From the NCBI RefSeq assembly GCF_000002995.4, contig NW_025062477.1, positions 13,746,696-13,810,695 of the forward strand: a stretch of DNA of 64,000 nt, in the 5' to 3' direction. Source of the stretch: Brugia malayi. Lineage: Eukaryota > Nematoda > Chromadorea > Rhabditida > Onchocercidae. The position numbers and the translations under genes are program-made. Of the stretch, positions 1 through 13,000 are shown one piece after another (within the stretch, counting starts at the first letter, position 1; the number at the start of each line of letters is the position of its first letter). The notes under the pieces are model-generated. The model searched no databases, was not told the DNA's origin, and saw only the letters and a list, made by a program, of their open reading frames with translations.

Positions 1-3000
1 TCTAATTAAACAGTGCCCATTGAGAAAAAAAACTGTATAAAGAAAATACCTTGGTACTAGCAATATATGCAGCTTTGACCGTCAACACAACAGCATTCAA
101 TAGATTTCTGGCAGTTTGAATTAGAGACATTGCTGATTCAAGACCACTAACTATCAATTCGTTACCAACTTGTTGCACATCTGCCTTTACCTGTAAAACT
201 TTTCTATAAGTTTTTTTGGACTGAATTTTTCAACTCATTTATCGTTAAGTTCAAGTTAAAGGATAAATTTTACACTATAATCTCGCAATACAATATTTAT
301 TACAGCATCAAACTACAATATCATTTGCAACTTTAGTAGTAATTTAATGAGTAAGACATACTCTGCTTGTTATATTTAACTGTTGACAATATAAAGTTAT
401 TCTTTGTAGATAAGCAAAAAGATCCTTTTTTGTTTCACTTTCTACACTTTCACTGCCAATTTGTTTAGCCAAAGAATTCAGTTTTGCACCCGCATCAGAA
501 ATTTCTTGTGCAGCTTTGATAACATCCATTGTAGTCTTTAAAGGTCCACGACCTCTGTAAATCATATTATCTCAAATTAAAAAAAAAGAAGCTACCATTC
601 CTAATTTATTCTGATCTTTGGAGCTAATTATATGCGCAATATTATTTCACTTTTTTTTCTTTTTATTATCTTAAACATTTTCTGAACTAATCATATGTAT
701 CATTTAAATTTAACTGAAATAATTCGCAAGCAAAACATGTTTTAGGGAAAAAAAAATTTTCTATTCCTAAAAGAACAAACCTGGTAAAATCAGTCATATT
801 CATCATAATCATACACATATGTTTTGCAAGCACGATAATGTCATTTCCAGTTTCATCCCATTTTGCCACTTCTCTTTCAAATTTGCTTTGTGCTATCTAA
901 ACTACGTCTTATTATACTTTCAATATTTGAAGGATTTGAAAATAAGCAAAAATTCATTATCTGAAGCTCGTCTCAGCATTATTTAATGTAACTTAAAGTA
1001 AATATGAATAAAAACTCAAACCTTGAAAACATCAATTTGTTCCTGAATTTTTCGTTTTTCTTCCTCTGGTAATCGTCGCATTATTTTTTGTTCATTTTCA
1101 ACATCAACTGTTTGACTTCTTGAATCCGGATAGTTTGTTCCAGCATCTATAACAAGTAAACGATAAAAAAAGACAGAGTTGTTGTTCGCTTACTTTATAT
1201 AGTGTCAAGTCTCATACCTTCCTCATATTCGTTGTCTGAATCAACATCTTCCGGATTTCGATTCATCAATAATGCATTCCGTATTTCTTTCACCGCATTG
1301 TGAACTAATTCACTAGCTTCAATGAATTCATCCACATCATTGGTATAATCTCTGTTATCACAACTAATACCTTCTACTGCTTCCTTCTCCAATTTATTTA
1401 CCACTTTTTCCGCTCGATCAGCAAAACGATCAATCACTGAATAAACATGCATTTATATTACTATTATTCCATTTATTATTATCACTGATAATAGTAATAA
1501 CGAAAGTGATATTACTACTATTATTTACTCATAATATCTCTCACATCGTCATAAACACGTCAAACAAAATTTATCATATGCGACTCGCTTTAACTTTAAA
1601 ATTTACCATCATCTCTGAGTAATTTAGTTGCCATTCGAACACGATCTCTGTACGAACTAGCCGCTACCAAATCCATTTCAGAATCAACCACATTGCAAAC
1701 ACGCAAAGAACGGCCACGAATGCCACCTGCGGATCGATCAAGTAGGTAACCATCTCCATTAATCACAGCCTGTAATTTATATCAGATTAATTGTTACATC
1801 CACTTCTTCATCACATTATCATTAATCAAGCTTATCAACAATTTCAAAAAAAAAAAATACCTGAATGCCGCTTTTAACATCCTCAATAATATGTGCCTCA
1901 CTAACAGCCAGAAAGTCATCTACTGTTATCATAGCATCGACGGCCATCGTTAACAGTTTCACCTAAACAAATAATTTCAGTTTTACTATCATAACAGTAA
2001 ACACATATCACAAAATAATAGAAGGAAAAATTGTAGGAAGAATAGTGCAACATTTACCTTCTCAATCCAAGCATTTTTAAAAGTGTCCATATTATTTCTT
2101 GCCACTTGACTATCTCTTACACTTAGCAAATATGCGGCGTTAACTACCTGCAAAAAAAGAACATTGCCTATTGCTATATAAAAATATAATTAAAACTTTT
2201 CCATCACAATATGACGAATATTCAGAACAAATAACCAAATTCCTTTCGGCTCACAATTCAGAAAAAGTGGAATAATCACCACTTTGAATAATTAAAACTC
2301 ACTCATAATGATCAATAAGTAAATAAATAAATAATTAAAAAAAAATTAATAAAGTTAAATTAATGAATAAAATTAAAGAAACAAATAAGATAAATAAGTA
2401 AACAAGTCATATAAATTAAATTAATTAATGAATCAAATAAATGAATAAATTAGCTGACTGAATAAATAAATAGATAAATCAATTAACTGATTAAATAAAC
2501 AAACAATAAGTAGATAAATAAATAAAACAAATTATATGAAATATATCAGTAAACTTAGCAGCAAAGAAAGAAAATCATAGTAAAGTGTACCCATTTTGTA
2601 ACTGCATGTCAGATAAATTCTACTTCTCATAAATAAATGTTCCAGAAACACTAATAAATTGTTGCGTACTAGATTTAAAAATTGATAATAAGAAGTGTAA
2701 TAAAAAGGGCAATACTACCTGTGGTGCAAGTTTATCAATAATTACGGCCGCATATCGAATAACACGAATACCATCTTCATTGCTACTCATCACGCATACC
2801 AGTTCTGCTGCCTAAAATATACGAATTACCTATTCAAAGAAAACCTGGCAGTCACTTATACTAATACCAATAAAACGTTACCAAACTGTAAGCATATTTA
2901 ATATCTTACTATACTAGAAATATGCAAAGAGGAAGTTGCAACATTTAATTAAAAAAAAAAGGTTGGTATCAAGTTTAATAAATTAAATGACTTATTAACT

Positions 3001-6000
3001 ATTATAAGAGAAATACCTCAATCAAAAATACTAAGTTCAAATAGTAAAACATACCTGCAAAAGCTTATTCGCATGCTCCTGAAAGATTTTTCCGTTCTCA
3101 ACTGTGGCTCTTTCATCATGTCTTTGAGCACTTTCAATAAGCACCATTAGCGGAGTAATAGTATCCAGGAAAGCATCGCTTACATGATCCACGATAGCAC
3201 GTCGCAAATGTCGACGCAAATCCTTCGCTTTATGTCCCAAATGAACCATCGCTAAGTCCAAATCTTCTGAAGGCTCGGTACGTCCACACTGAAGAAATGT
3301 CAATGTTTTTCAATTCATTTTTTATTCCCTTTTTCTTTATTAAATAAATAAATAATTCTTTGTTAAATAAATATATATACATATATATGCAATAGAAGTA
3401 TTATAATTGAAGAATTAAGCTAAGCGTAAACATTTTTCTCATATTCAGCGAGCAAATCCTGCAATGCTTGTCGCAAATTATTGCATTCATCAACAATTCT
3501 TTTTTTCCTTTCATCTCTTGTGTTTTCTGAATCTGCAATAGCGGCTACACCGCTAACGATCTTTTCTAAGAGACCCTCAAGCTCTGGTCGATGCAAATGA
3601 TCCTTATACGAGCTTGGTTCCATATATGCTCGAGCCTGGAAAATTATTTTAAAAAAAAATACAAAATCAAAATAACTTTAGTAATAAACATGGAACCTCA
3701 CTTGATTATAACAATTTTCTATACAAAATGAACCTGAAAATGATCAAGTTGTCGCATAAGATCACCAACACAGCCATAATGAGAAAGACAGATATTTCTG
3801 TTAGTTGCACAACCTTGCAAAATATCAGCTATAGCTTGTAAGGCTAATGACATTTCCGCGTGAGCAAAATCACGATTTATGCGCACCTCATCCACTTCCG
3901 GATGGCGTATATATGCCTGAAAATAGCTAACATGTTATAATAATATATATTAAAATTAACTAAGAAAATAAGTAATTTAGCTAACAAAATCCAATTTTTT
4001 GTAACAAATTCTTTAATTTTGCTCTTACGTTGAGATGTGTGATCTTCACGATAATCACAAACTGTCATTGTCTAATTTTAAGATACAAATGATCTGTATC
4101 ATCAGCTAAAACTAAAATTATCAAAGTATTAATTACCGTGGAGGAAGTATACATGATTATACTATTCAGTTTAAGCCATGCTCGAGCTGCTTGTAAATCA
4201 TCTTGCTCAGCTGGATTTCGTAGCTCTAAGATACGTCTTCTAACGCTTTCATCTAATTGCTCCAAACAAGAATTTAAAGATTCAAATAATTCTGATAGCT
4301 CCTGTTTTGATTCAGCTGCAACCATAAGATCCATTATTTCTTGAGCCTGAAAGTTGATTTAAAGAATATTCTATAACAAAAATAAAAGTTCATAAGCCAA
4401 ACAACAGAATCCATTCCTAATTCACATACTTACAAATGCAGTAATTAATTTTTGTCTATGAAAGTTCTTATTTACTATATTTGTTAGATTCAGAAATGAA
4501 CCTCTGTATAATGTCAGTATTCAAAAATTTTTTAATGAGTGAAACTTATTAATTCCATATATTTTTATTTTTCTATAGTCTAGTATGTTAACATGTTGTC
4601 ATATTCTCTTTGTTTGCTAGAATATAAAAAAAAGGGATCACCGAGACAGAAAAACTGAAAACCATCAGGAGCTGGAGATGGAAGTGTCAATTTTATATGG
4701 GAAAACTTTAATTTACTAAATAAACTGATAAATCAAATTCACACCTTAGCAATTTGAAGAAGCATTACGCGTACATCTACCATATCAGCCATAATAAGCA
4801 TTCGTGCTACTACATTTAATAGATTTCGAGCTGCTCTTATTGCATGTGCACGCCGATCGGTATTACTCGTCTCTTCCACAAAATTATGCCCAGTATTGAC
4901 CATTTCGACACCTAGATAGAAAAAAGTAAAATTTGATCGTATATATTACTTTAGAATTTAATGATTAGTTCAATCGATGTTGAATAATTAACAATTAATT
5001 AAGTTAATCGATAAGAGTAACTAGGTCAGATGCTGATTTTCTCACAAATTAAGCTCAAAAAAAGAAAATCTTAATTTAACATCTTTCATGTTTAATTTCG
5101 AAATGTTAAGATGTACATCCTGGAAGAGTTTTAGTTGTATCTTCTTTTTTTTTTTTTGACAAATTACGATAAAATCAGGAGAGTATTCATCAAGGTGTCT
5201 TCCCCTTCATTAAAACACACGAAAATTTGATAGCATAATGCAAAAGGAATTTTTTAAAGCTTTATGAGCGTTTGAAATCTTTTATCTCTTAAATTTCCTA
5301 CATAATTTTTTGTAATCTTACTACTTTATCTATTATTTCAAAAACTTTTAATAAATCAAAGGTAATTGTTACACTTACCAGCAAGTTCTACATCGTGTAA
5401 AGTCTCGTTCAATTGCTCTAAAGCATTCCCAACAGCAACTGGACATTCAGCAATAGCTGAACGTCCTATTTCCACAAAATTACGTACAGTTCGTTCAATA
5501 GCAGCCACCAATACAACCCCGCTCTTTCCACTACGTTTCAATGAATGCATATCATTTGGACTCGTTAAACTTGTCACCTGCAAAAAGTGATTAATCATTA
5601 CTAAGATATTTCAGTTCTGCATTATACATTTTGTAAATGTGATATATCACACCTATAATTTATCATCTTTCCAACAAAATTTAAAGATATCCCTAGATGT
5701 AGCATATCTATAATAAGCTAAAAGATCGAATAATTTCAACGATAGAAAAAATCACCAAAAAAGTCAAATATGGTGGAATTTAGCAGCCACTGCTATGATT
5801 AATTAAACTAATTCAAATATAATCGAAAAATTCGATCTTGAATCAATATATACATGCATCATCCATTAATATAAATTATAAATTTAATTATAAAAAGAAA
5901 AAAAAAAAGAAAAATTACTTGTTGTATTAATGGTGCAATCAATTGCTCAACAGTTCTCGTTTTCACTCTATCAATATTCATCTCTGCTTGTATACTTCCC

Positions 6001-6011
6001 ACTGATACCAT
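1..6011 (-). CDS. hmp-1: alpha-catenin (HMP-1 orthologue), 3' end beyond window
   Basis: Alpha-catenin links cadherin/beta-catenin complexes to F-actin at adherens junctions. Sixteen exons join in frame (minus strand, 5' to 3'): 6011-5919, 5577-5379, 4911-4745, 4346-4137, 3916-3734, 3635-3432, 3288-3055, 2811-2719, 2147-2058, 1962-1861, 1769-1607, 1436-1218, 1146-1022, 896-781, 554-362, 190-50, giving 844 codons. The family is about 900 aa, so only the C-terminal end of the actin-binding domain is missing. Visible family signatures: N-terminal RTVEQLIAPLIQQVTSL in the beta-catenin-binding region; DERKKRIVDECNNLRQALQDL in the middle domain; FIEASELVHNAVKEIRNALL before the acidic linker; and KWDETGNDIIVLAKHMCMIM plus MTDFTRGRGPLK in the vinculin-like tail. 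The tail matches alpha-catenin better than vinculin or catulin (from memory). The start is the ATG at 6011, with an acceptor-like TTTCAG ending at 6057. The intron at 2148-2718 holds AAATA-type low-complexity repeats. Confidence 0.96.
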
Positions 6012-6814
6012 TATACTTCTATCGTTCTTTTTCTTTTAGTACTATAATTTTGTTGTCTGAAATTAAATTATGTTTCAAATTATGCAAATGTTGTGATTAT
6101 ACACCAAAAATGATAATAATAATAAATGAATAGACGTAACATAACACGCATAGCAAGAAAAAACTCATTATCAATGTTTAAACATAGTTCAAAGTTCAGC
6201 CTATTCTTAATTCTAATTTCAGTGATACTCTGACAAAAACTGATAAGTTTATAAATCACTACACTGTTACTAGTGACCAATTAGGTGGACACAACAAAAG
6301 TAATCGGTCAACTGTGAAATATCAACCGATCTAATTTACGTCGTTGAGTGTCTCATTGCAACGTGAATTAACCATTATGCATGATGTACAGTATATATAG
6401 CAATTCTTATTCAATTCATATCTTTACTATAAACGTGTAAAAATACGTGTCTGTTCACGCATGACAAAACTTACAATAGCATTCACAATACAATACTACG
6501 TCTACAAAAGGTGTAAATATATTCTCGATATGTGACATTATTGTAGCAGTAGAATTTGCAACCATTCAAAATGAAGTATACTCCATGTTTGTACTGTAAT
6601 TTTGGACACGTAACTTACATTAGAAGTGAAAGGTTACTTTACGTGTAAATATGAACATTAACTTTATAAGCAAATGAAATTATAACATATGAATTAATAA
6701 TTAATTACTAACAAATATTATTACAAAAACAAATATTACAAAAATTAATACACTGATAAAAAATATTAGTATATGCATTTGAATATAGTGTGATAATTTC
6801 ATTTGCTCCCAGTC

Positions 6815-8190
6815 TGATATATAAAAACTCTTACAATTTATAGGATTTTCACAAAAATCAACTTTTAAATTTAAAATAAAGCTTAAGCCTAAGCCTAAGC
6901 CTAAGTTTAACCCTAAGCCTAAGCCTAAGTTTACCCTAAGCCTAAGCCTAAGCTGTTTCATACCGTATATGACTAATTCCCGTGCAATGCATATAAAATA
7001 ATCAATTAATTTGAAAATATATACGAATCGCTATTTTTTTAATAGTTTTTGCATTTAATTGAAATGAAATTTAGTAGTACTACAATTTATTTTCTAGTTT
7101 AATCTAAAAAAATTTCACAAATTGTATGATTCTCAGAAAAATTAATATTTAAATTTGAAATAAAAATTAATTTTGATCGTAAAAATGAATTGGAACCATA
7201 ACAAATTAAAAATTTTATTAATTTCGCTACTGGAATATTGTTCAAAACTTAATTATTAAGGTTGACCATATTTAAATTGTCAAATGGTTACACCGTATAT
7301 GACGAAATAATCGATTAATTTGAAATAATCATGCGAAATAATCGATTGCGAAATAATAATCGATTGCGAAACATGCGAAATAATCGATTAATTTAAAAAT
7401 ATTTATTTTTGTAACGACTGATATTTTTTTAGTAGTTTTAGCACTTAATTAAAATGAAATTTGAAAATACTAGGATTCATTTCCTAGTTTAATATAAAAA
7501 AAACTTTTACGAATTGTGAGATTTTAATAAAAATCAATACTTAAATTTGAGATAAAATTTATTTGTATTTGCAAAAATGAATTACCGTCATGATTGTGCA
7601 AATAAAATTGTCAATTAAGTTCAAAATATATTTATTTTTAAACTAATTAAGTTTCTTCCAACATTGTTTTCGTTTAATTAAAATAGAATCTAGCGTATTT
7701 AAAAATTGTTTCAGCATGAAATTAACAAAAACTCTTAGAAATTATCGAATTTTTCTATTGATCCATGTTTGTTTAAATCTGTAAATTTGTTTAGATCTGT
7801 AATTAAACTCAATTTCAATGCCAAAAAAGAATTGAAATCACTACTAACTGCAATTTTTTTAATTTTAACGATAAATGATTACTTCAAAGTGAATTTTATA
7901 AACTTTCTTTTTTGCATATATTGTTAAATATCCCCAACAGAATGTATGCAGATCAGGGGAAATGCAAACAAAATAGTCAATTAAGTTCAAAACATATTTA
8001 TTTTTAAACTAATTCCATTTATTCTAGCATTGTTTTCATTCAATTAAAACAGAATTTAGCAGATTTAAGAACTCTTTCAGCATGAAATTAAAAAAAGTTT
8101 TTAGAAATTATCGAATTTTCCTATTGGTCCATACTTAAATCTGTAATTAAAATTAATTTCAATGTCAAAAAATTTTGATATCACTATTAA
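6815..8190. repeat. degenerate tandem array of 0.2-0.4 kb units
   Basis: Several diverged copies of one sequence follow each other in the same direction. Good landmarks are AATTAAAATGAAATTT, AAAAATGAATT, and TCAATTAAGTTCAAAA. I see a partial copy at about 6815-6882, copies at about 6990-7175 and 7375-7562, and a second subtype at about 7598-7850 and 7968-8185 that shares CAGCATGAAATTA and AGAAATTATCGAATTTT. A 12-mer ACCGTATATGAC occurs at 6962 and 7292. The unit has no recognisable coding content. Confidence 0.7.
6881..6953 (-). repeat. interstitial telomeric array (TTAGGC)n
   Basis: The plus strand reads GCCTAA units, the complement of the nematode telomere repeat TTAGGC, about eleven times with three variant units (GTTTAA, CCCTAA, and a GTTTACCC slip). 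The array starts at a GCTTAA join directly after the AAATAAA end of a degenerate repeat copy and ends at GCTGTTTC. On the minus strand it makes a spurious Leu-Gly repeat peptide. Confidence 0.9.
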
Positions 8191-10043
8191 TTGCCAATTT
8201 TTTTAATCATATTGCGCCAAAATTCTTTCCAGAAATTAGAAGATCATGTCGTTTTTTAAGCAAAATGCTCAAAAAATCTATAGCTCTTCCATAATTCAAT
8301 GAAATTTTGATTTTGCTACTATTCAAGAACCTTAAAATTATTAAATTCATTATGCAAACTATTCGAAAATGACATAAACCAAGATAATTTCAAAGGCAAA
8401 ATCAAAGAAATTCAAAGCATTTCAAAGACAAAATTAATAGTTAAATTCATTTTTTAGCTAGAAATATGCTTAATTTCAACAATTTTTCGTTTGATTTAGG
8501 TTAATAAAGTTTGTAATTTATGATTTATTCACCGTTTTATCATTTATAATTGATATTTAATGGTATTTGTAATTATAGAGACAGTTAACAAAAATGATTA
8601 TATACTTTAATGCAAAGTGAAATTCGTTTCTTCTTAATTACACCTTTAGCTAATTCCTGATTTTTTCTTTTTCTTTTTTTTATAGAGTGCTTAAGTACAA
8701 ATTATGAATTAGCACTGATGTCAAAAATAACAATTTTTGTTCAATTAATACTGGAAAAGGGCTATAAATATGGATATATTATTTTCATTAACATTTTGTA
8801 ACTTTAACAAATTTTAAGCTAATTTCAAATAGTTTTATTCATCATTACACTATTGCTTTTTGTTAGCTTCCGTAACAGCTAACAATTCAAGAGTTGTTAA
8901 TAAAAATCAGTTAAATGCTTTATCCAAGAATATTTACAGTGAAAATATACCAATTAAAAATTAACCACTAGCTTTTTTTTCCTTTTTTTTTTTAAAAAAA
9001 AAAATAATAGTGGCATTGAAAAAGCAAAGGCGTAGACGTAAAAATGAATTAGAGCTTTTGAAAGAATAGTAGTAAATGAGTTGTTCTAAAAAAATTACTG
9101 CAAGAAGTTCGCAATTTGTTAGATTTTTAACTTTCGAATATAACAGAGATAGTAAAAACCAAGTATATTGCGGAATCCATACAAAATTCCAAAACTGATA
9201 AAAATTACGAAAGGAATACATCATCAAACTGTTCGGTCATTTAGTTCAGTTCACAACAAATGAAAGCAGAACTGCACTCTTGGCAAAATAACTAAGTGAA
9301 CGAAGAAATTCTTGGGAAATTGACAGTGTTTTAACTAAACCTTTTTAAATTCAATTTAAAAAAAAATTCAATTTAAACGAAGAAATCCAAATATATGACT
9401 TAACAAATGACAAATAACTCAAGCGGTGGGAATGTATAGAGTATATTATATATATAATTGATAGCTCTTGCTTTAACATTATGATTATGTATAACGATGT
9501 AAACAAGATATGGCTCGAGCAGTTGATAAGCGCACAGCAATATCATGATCTTTTAGTAGCAACATTAATCCTGAAAAATCAATTGTCTAATGCAAAAAGA
9601 ATTTTGTCAGATTGAGAATTGATTAGAGACAAGTATGGAAGAAAATTAGAATAAAATTTCTTCATTACAAAAAATTTAAAGTTTGAATAATCATCGAATA
9701 ATTTATTCTGCATTACTGTAATTATTCCATCTAGTGCATTAATACTGTTATAAAATTAATTTTTCTCGAAATACTAACAAGTTGTAAATTATTCAATATG
9801 TTGCAAAATTAAAGTTTGTTTCATCTATTTTTCAATTTAGCAAAGAAGAAATTCGAGTACTTGCTTAAGATCAACAAATATTAAAAGTTTTAAATAACTA
9901 ATCTAATAATCCATCAACTGTAATAAGTAGTATGGAACAAAAGAAAAAATTACTACTTATCTAAACTTACCTACTGACTGAAAATGTAAAACAGCATTTT
10001 CACTGGTTCTATGAAATTTCACAAAATCTTATAAAAATCAAAT

Positions 10044-13000
10044 TCATAAGCAGAAACAGTCCATCCTATTGCCTAAAATGTATAAAAATAAAAAATCACC
10101 TGCAAATATTAATTCTTTTGAAACAGTACTCCGTAATTCTGGTGTTAATTCACCCAACAAATAACCCGTCATATGTGCTGCATTGGAACGAATACGAGAT
10201 GATGTGCTTTTGAAATAATTATTACAATTCAAAGCATAATAGTTGATACGATCAGGAAATGAAAAAGCCTAAAAATAATTGCTTAATAAGATTTGCTAAC
10301 TATGAAATATTTAATGGCACAAAAGATTCTAATCTAATCAGCAAACAAATACTCCATATTCCTAATACAAATTTTTCATTCAATAAACTTAATATAATTA
10401 TTATTTAACAAGCTATTACATTTCAATTATAATTAAATAATAATGAGGAAGTTGACTTCTAATATCTTTCTCATTTTTTTGTGTGAATGAGATATTTATT
10501 TAAAGAAAGGCATTATAAATGATAAGAAATAATAACTTACTAATAATACACTAAATTCTTTCAAAAATTGACCATAATTATAGCATTGCTCATCGATTTT
10601 CAAGTCGCGTTCAACCAACATTGTCAAACGACTGGAATTTAACAACGAACTCACCGATACAAGGCAACGTGCACACATCTAAAAAGAAAATTTTCTTGAG
10701 AAAGGAAAAAATTTTTTAATTTAAATATTTTCACGATGATGTCAGAATATTTGCACTTATTTGTTTGAAAATCATTCAAACAAATATGCTGACAATGTTA
10801 ATAAATATTAACTGGCAAATACAAAAAAAATATTCAAGCTTATATTACTAACAATTTTGCACAGCTTCTAATAAATTTTACGGACTTAAAATTTTTCAGA
10901 ACAAAAACTGAAATTGCTACCTGCTTAACTTGATCCTCTTCATCATTCAAATGCAAAACAATTGAAACAATATTTATAAGTAATTGTTCCCGATATGCAT
11001 CACAACTACCCACACGTTGACCTAATTCACCAAATAAACTGAATGATACAGCTCGTAACGCACTGCTTTCCTAAAATTAATATAAGATTAATAAGATTAA
11101 TATAAGATATAATATAAGATTAATATAGATAAATGATATAATTAATTTTAAACAAAAGTAAAAACTTGACAAAGACATTCAAAATTTAGTCTGCTGCATA
11201 TTCATATGTTAACGATAATATGATCTATTATTATTATGCAAAACCGTATATCCTAAATAGATCTCACAAAAATTATTTGAAACTAAGCAATATTAATTCT
11301 TACAACTTTAGGAGATGTAGTAATGAAATTTGCATACTTTTTCAAAACATGGTCGTAATTTCAATAACACATTCGGCAGTATATTCTCCAGATGTGTATT
11401 CGGCACACGTGTTGAAAGTTTATTCAGTGCGTTAACTGCTTCCATTGCAATCTTAAATAACATGTTTTGATAAAAGTATAACAATATACTGGTAAACGTT
11501 TTACCATTCACAAATGATCATGCATAAAAATGATTTACCAAAAAGAAAAAAATCAATTCCTAATTTTAAAAAAAAAATCTTGTAATAAAACAACAACCAA
11601 CTTCATCACGACGATCACCACTATCATCTAACCCGGCCATTGCAGCTTGTATCGCATCTGATGAATATTTGTTTAAAATTGAATCACTGCAGCAAGCCAA
11701 ATCACCAAGTCCACGCACAGCTAACTTCAAATTAATATAAAATAAGCATGCATACATTAATACTATCCATTATTCTTACGAAATGTTCCATAACTTACTT
11801 TTCGAATCTTTAAATTACGATCTTCCAATGCTTTCATCAAATTTATAATTAGTGCCTCAAGAAGCTTATTATCATCTTCGCCTTCTTCATCTGGACATCT
11901 AAAAATAAAAGCAAATCACACCTTAATGAGATATTAATAATTAAAAAGCAATATAAGCTTAACAAAAAGCAAAACAACTAGTTACTGAGAGAAAACAATC
12001 CACTAATGCGCAATATTAATACGCACCGTTTAGTTAAAGCAGACAAAACAGCAGCAGCAGCAATACGATATGCATCATTTGCAGATTGCATACGAGGTAT
12101 CATCAATGTTACAAGTGGTCGTATCCATTCAGGACGATGGTCACTTAATGAACGAGCTAGAACTGCTATCTGTAAAAACAGATAAGTTGAAAAAAAAAAA
12201 GATGCTATCACATGGCATTATATAAGAAACAATACTAATAAAACATAAATGGATTATTATACAAAAAAAAAAAAAAAGCACACTTTGTTAGAGCAGTAAG
12301 ATTATTATATTTGAAAGAATAACAATAACATAAAAAAAAAGAGGAAATAACATATAAGAAAAAATAAGTGCTAATTTATGATATATATTACAGGAATTAT
12401 GGAATCAAACTTAAAAACTAACCCCATTTGTAAAGTGCAACGTATCGACACAATCACTCCATGCACGTTCTGAATTCATCTTTTCAACAATAGCATCATC
12501 AAGTGTTCGAAGGAATAAACTACGCAAAGCCTGAGATGCTAAAGCAGCTGGTGTAGATGATAAACGACGTAATTCCGGAGTGATAATCAATGATTTTACA
12601 CCTAAATATATTTTTATAGTAAAATTGTCCAATCAAAAGAAAAGAGTAAGAATAGTATGAAAGAAATAATAAACTTATACAGGAACAGTTGAAGATAATA
12701 TATTAATTCGGAAATTATACCATCTTTTTCTTTCATCAATACTGGATATTGAGTATCAACAACAGCTGCAAGAAACTGCAAAAGTGCTGCTAAAATATTT
12801 GGAATTCGCTTGCATAACTCTATTTCTGGCTCACCAGCCTAAAATATATGAATGAGAATTGATCAAATCGTATAGCTTTTCCATGTTTCTAGAAAAAAAG
12901 AACCAATAAAAATCAAATAACTGAGAAATTTAATTATGGACTAATATGAGACAATTGAATGCAAAATCTCGTAAGATTTGTGCATTGAATTGTCTCATTA

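Larger units (their letters stand above)
6012..10043. other. intergenic region between hmp-1 and MROH1
   Basis: Four kilobases with no convincing coding potential on either strand. The first 650 bases, upstream of hmp-1, contain several ACGTG motifs. The centre (about 6815-8190) is an old, degenerate tandem-repeat block with a telomere-hexamer array inside it. The part from 8200 to 9950 is AT-rich sequence in which I see only homopolymers and short palindromes. Confidence 0.7.

Noticed and set aside
6701..6961. 86-codon minus-strand frame with Leu-Gly repeats
   Set aside because: The Leu-Gly repeat is the translated TTAGGC telomere array; the remainder is AT-rich hydrophobic chance sequence.
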